From the NCBI GenBank assembly GCA_965243325.1, contig CBDEUQ010000001.1, positions 1 through 64,000 on the forward strand: DNA of 64,000 nucleotides, in the 5' to 3' direction. The position numbers were made by a program, and so were the translations under genes. This DNA comes from JANQOH01 sp965243325. Lineage in GTDB: Bacteria > Pseudomonadota > Alphaproteobacteria > UBA7887. The notes beneath the pieces were generated by a model, which worked only from the letters and a program-made list of their open reading frames with translations, made no database searches and was not told the origin of the DNA. Below, piece after piece: positions 63,393 through 64,000 of the stretch. Position 1 is the first letter of the stretch, and the number at the start of each line of letters is the position of its first letter.

Positions 63393-63614
63393 ATGCCACG
63401 CGGACCGCAGGGACAGAAGTGCCCCGCTGACGTGATCGGCAACGCCGTGACCGTCGCCAGGATCGCGACGGGGGAAATCGAAGACACGGGCCTCCGACAG
63501 CCGCTCAAGGCCAAAGGCGGACGAGCTGGCGGAGCCGCACGCTCGCGGGCGCTGTCGCCGGAACGCCGCAGAGAGATCGCCGCCGCCTCGCCCGCGAAGC
63601 GCTGGGAAAAGTAG
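63393..63614 (+). CDS. Small basic conserved protein, 73 aa
   Basis: The sequence begins MPRGPQGQKCPADVIGNAVT, continues VARIATGEIEDTG and ends in a basic low-complexity tail (KGGRAGGAARSRALSPERRR, then EIAAASPAKRWEK). This matches a short conserved family I recall as annotated hypothetical or RNA-binding protein, seen in many alpha- and other proteobacteria. The KGG-x-R-x-x-x-(L/M)-(T/S)-P-E-R-R-x-E-I pattern is its mark. A GGAG site lies upstream. Function not established. Confidence 0.7.
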   Translation: MPRGPQGQKCPADVIGNAVTVARIATGEIEDTGLRQPLKAKGGRAGGAARSRALSPERRREIAAASPAKRWEK

Positions 63615-63706
63615 CGACAGCCATCCACTCGGTACGTCGATCTAGTCGCGGACAACGGATTGCCGAGCGGCGCGCGGTCGGTCGCCCTGATGGGCAGGGA
63701 CGTCCC

Positions 63707-64000
63707 TTAGCGCCTCCACACCGCGCCAGTGATCTCTGCGACGACGGCGGGGATCATGAAGACGAGGCCGGGGGCAGCGACCAGCACACCCGCCCACCAC
63801 GGCCAGCCGAGTACGTCGACGACGCCGAAATACGTTCCCACGGTCAGCGGGAGGGAGAACCGGAGGCCGAAGGCCACCAGCACGGCCCCCCAGGCCGCCC
63901 ATCCGCCTAGATGGTGGTCGATCCCCGTAAATCCCAGCCATATCTGGACTATACCTATGGCAAGGCCAGCGGCGACCAGCACGGCGAACCCCGCCGCTCC
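63707..64000 (-). CDS. Small membrane protein, possibly 5'-truncated by the window edge
   Basis: At least 91 aa with three hydrophobic segments (LVAAGLAIGIVQIWLGFTG, LGGWAAWGAVLVAFGLRFSL, WWAGVLVAAPGLVFMIPAVV). It ends AVVAEITGAVWRR. A GTG at 63982 could be a start, but the frame stays open and hydrophobic to the edge, so the true start may lie outside. No family recognised. Confidence 0.55.
   Translation of the reverse strand, partial: GAAGFAVLVAAGLAIGIVQIWLGFTGIDHHLGGWAAWGAVLVAFGLRFSLPLTVGTYFGVVDVLGWPWWAGVLVAAPGLVFMIPAVVAEITGAVWRR

Noticed and set aside
1..64000. tRNA, rRNA, riboswitch or CRISPR loci
   Set aside because: None was recognised by eye in the intergenic stretches; small RNAs cannot be excluded without a covariance-model search.

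Overview
This is a GC-rich window (mostly above 65% G+C) that reads as a chromosome segment of an uncultured alphaproteobacterium, probably near Rhodospirillales. That placement rests on the gene order hslVU next to hisB-hisH-hisA-hisF-hisI-hisE, on the clpS-clpA pair, and on the abundance of PQQ dehydrogenases, TRAP and hydantoinase-type genes. It is an inference from layout and not a phylogeny. No rRNA or tRNA gene was recognised.

Positions 1-11,980 are accessory DNA. A minus-strand series of small genes with strong Shine-Dalgarno sites (a 108-aa protein, a seven-unit CxxC zinc-knuckle protein, 88-aa and 80-aa proteins, a single-stranded DNA-binding protein, a frameshifted DUF4326 protein) looks like part of an integrated plasmid or phage-like island. 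A 3.4-kb serine-recombinase element (DUF5372, HTH protein, small protein, large recombinase) has split the zinc-knuckle gene. Removing it at a shared TGC restores one 420-codon frame. To its right are two nearly identical 1,962-bp insertion sequences in head-to-tail tandem, separated and flanked by AAAAA.

Positions 11,737-23,261 hold a giant surface protein of about 3,758 aa: a signal region, roughly 25-30 Calx-beta-type repeats and a C-terminal autotransporter barrel. It is preceded by about 24 copies of the pentanucleotide GAGCC. It also carries an internal frameshift that lies exactly in another GAGCC tract. Together these suggest a phase-variable (contingency) adhesin.

Positions 23,564-28,263 encode the two subunits of a hydantoinase/oxoprolinase-type enzyme and an outer-membrane barrel protein. 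Positions 28,358-36,086 (minus strand) hold clpS-clpA and a five-gene PQQ-dehydrogenase/cytochrome c group with a perfect terminator hairpin between its first two genes. Positions 36,337-41,072 are a tightly overlapping histidine operon, divergent from hslVU, which has a heat-shock-like promoter. A second PQQ dehydrogenase, a transposase relic and a MetX-like protein lacking its nucleophile follow.

Positions 47,453-64,000 are ordinary chromosomal genes: a fatty acid desaturase, enolase-superfamily and epimerase genes coupled to typA, an amino-acid-oxidase-like flavoprotein, a thioesterase, an SLC13/TrkA-C transporter, the N-end-rule leucyltransferase bpt, a TRAP binding protein, a glutathione transferase, thrH, CitE-like and class II aldolases, def, a queuosine-precursor transporter, rpmB and small hypothetical genes. 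ClpS, ClpA and Bpt together would form a complete N-degron route.
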